Source: an uncultured Rothia sp. (GTDB taxonomy: Bacteria; Actinomycetota; Actinomycetes; Actinomycetales; Micrococcaceae). Taken from it: a DNA stretch of 6,183 bases. This document shows positions 6,079 through 6,183 of the stretch, one piece after another; position 1 is the first letter of the stretch; every line of letters begins with the position of its first letter. The position numbers were made by a program, and so were the translations under genes. The stretch is from positions 1-6,183 of the forward strand of contig CALGXU010000412.1 of NCBI GenBank assembly GCA_937935205.1, written 5' to 3'. The notes beneath the pieces were generated by a model that saw only the letters and a list, made by a program, of their open reading frames with translations, did no database searches and was not told where the DNA came from.

Positions 6079-6183
6079 TAGAGTGCCGCCATTCGCTCAT
6101 CGGCGCGGCGCACCAAATCCGCGCGCAACTCCTCCGCCACGTTCAGCGGAATACCGAACAACACCATCGTGCCGGTGGTCGTG
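6078..6183 (-). CDS. C-terminal end of a probable YdbS-like PH-domain protein (partial)
   Basis: Only the last 34 codons are in the window; the gene starts beyond the right edge. The visible end reads ...GTMVLFGIPLNVAEELRADLVRRADERMAAL, which matches the usual end of small bacterial PH-domain (YdbS/bPH2) proteins, where a short strand is followed by a helix of the type VAEELRxxLxxR. The stop TAA shares one base with the ATG of the following YdbT-like gene, so the two form one unit. In Bacillus subtilis and many actinobacteria a short one-PH-domain protein precedes the larger multi-PH protein. The assignment rests mainly on this partner gene, since the diagnostic core of the domain is outside the window. 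Confidence 0.65.
   Translation of the reverse strand, partial: TTTGTMVLFGIPLNVAEELRADLVRRADERMAAL

Noticed and set aside
4918..6081. 387-codon open frame on the plus strand opposite the YdbT-like gene
   Set aside because: Antisense to a gene with membrane segments and three PH modules; product is Arg/His/Gln-rich low-complexity sequence.

Overview
The window looks like a stretch of chromosome from a GC-rich actinobacterium of the order Micrococcales. Rothia (family Micrococcaceae) is my best guess, from codon use, the actinobacterial form of lysyl-tRNA synthetase and gene order; the genus is inferred, not proven. Every convincing gene is on the minus strand, so in transcription order the window reads from right to left.

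Layout in transcription order. (1) 6183-6078: the last 34 codons of a gene that continues beyond the window, probably a small YdbS-like bacterial PH-domain membrane protein. (2) 6078-4204: a 624-residue YdbT-like membrane protein with three bacterial PH (bPH2) modules and a Gln/Pro/Ala-rich linker; its start codon overlaps the stop of the previous gene by one base. (3) 4203-4076: a 128-base intergenic region with two GC-rich stem-loops and a good -10 box (TATACT) placed so that the next mRNA could begin at or next to its GTG start codon. (4) 4075-3113: a Rossmann-like/DUF2520 oxidoreductase-type protein. (5) 3116-2169: panC, pantothenate synthetase, overlapping the previous gene by ATGA. (6) 2116-533: lysS, class II lysyl-tRNA synthetase, after a 52-base gap. 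(7) 532-1: a gene-free, AT-richer stretch with a strong intrinsic terminator just after lysS and two adjacent short tandem repeats near the left edge.

How it works together. The DUF2520 gene, panC and lysS form a likely operon. PanC makes pantothenate, the vitamin precursor of coenzyme A. The DUF2520 protein is translationally coupled to it and may supply the pantoate-forming reduction or an associated step. LysS charges tRNA-Lys. As I recall it, the same neighbourhood in Mycobacterium tuberculosis is Rv3603c-panC-panD-coaX-...-lysS-lsr2-clpC1; here panD and coaX are missing from between panC and lysS, and no lsr2 follows within 532 bases. The PH-domain pair upstream is probably its own transcription unit.

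This is mostly housekeeping sequence, and I see no mobile element, CRISPR array, RNA gene or clearly new system. The points most worth checking are the probable leaderless promoter, the PanG-like role of the DUF2520 protein, the missing panD, and the tandem repeats downstream of lysS.
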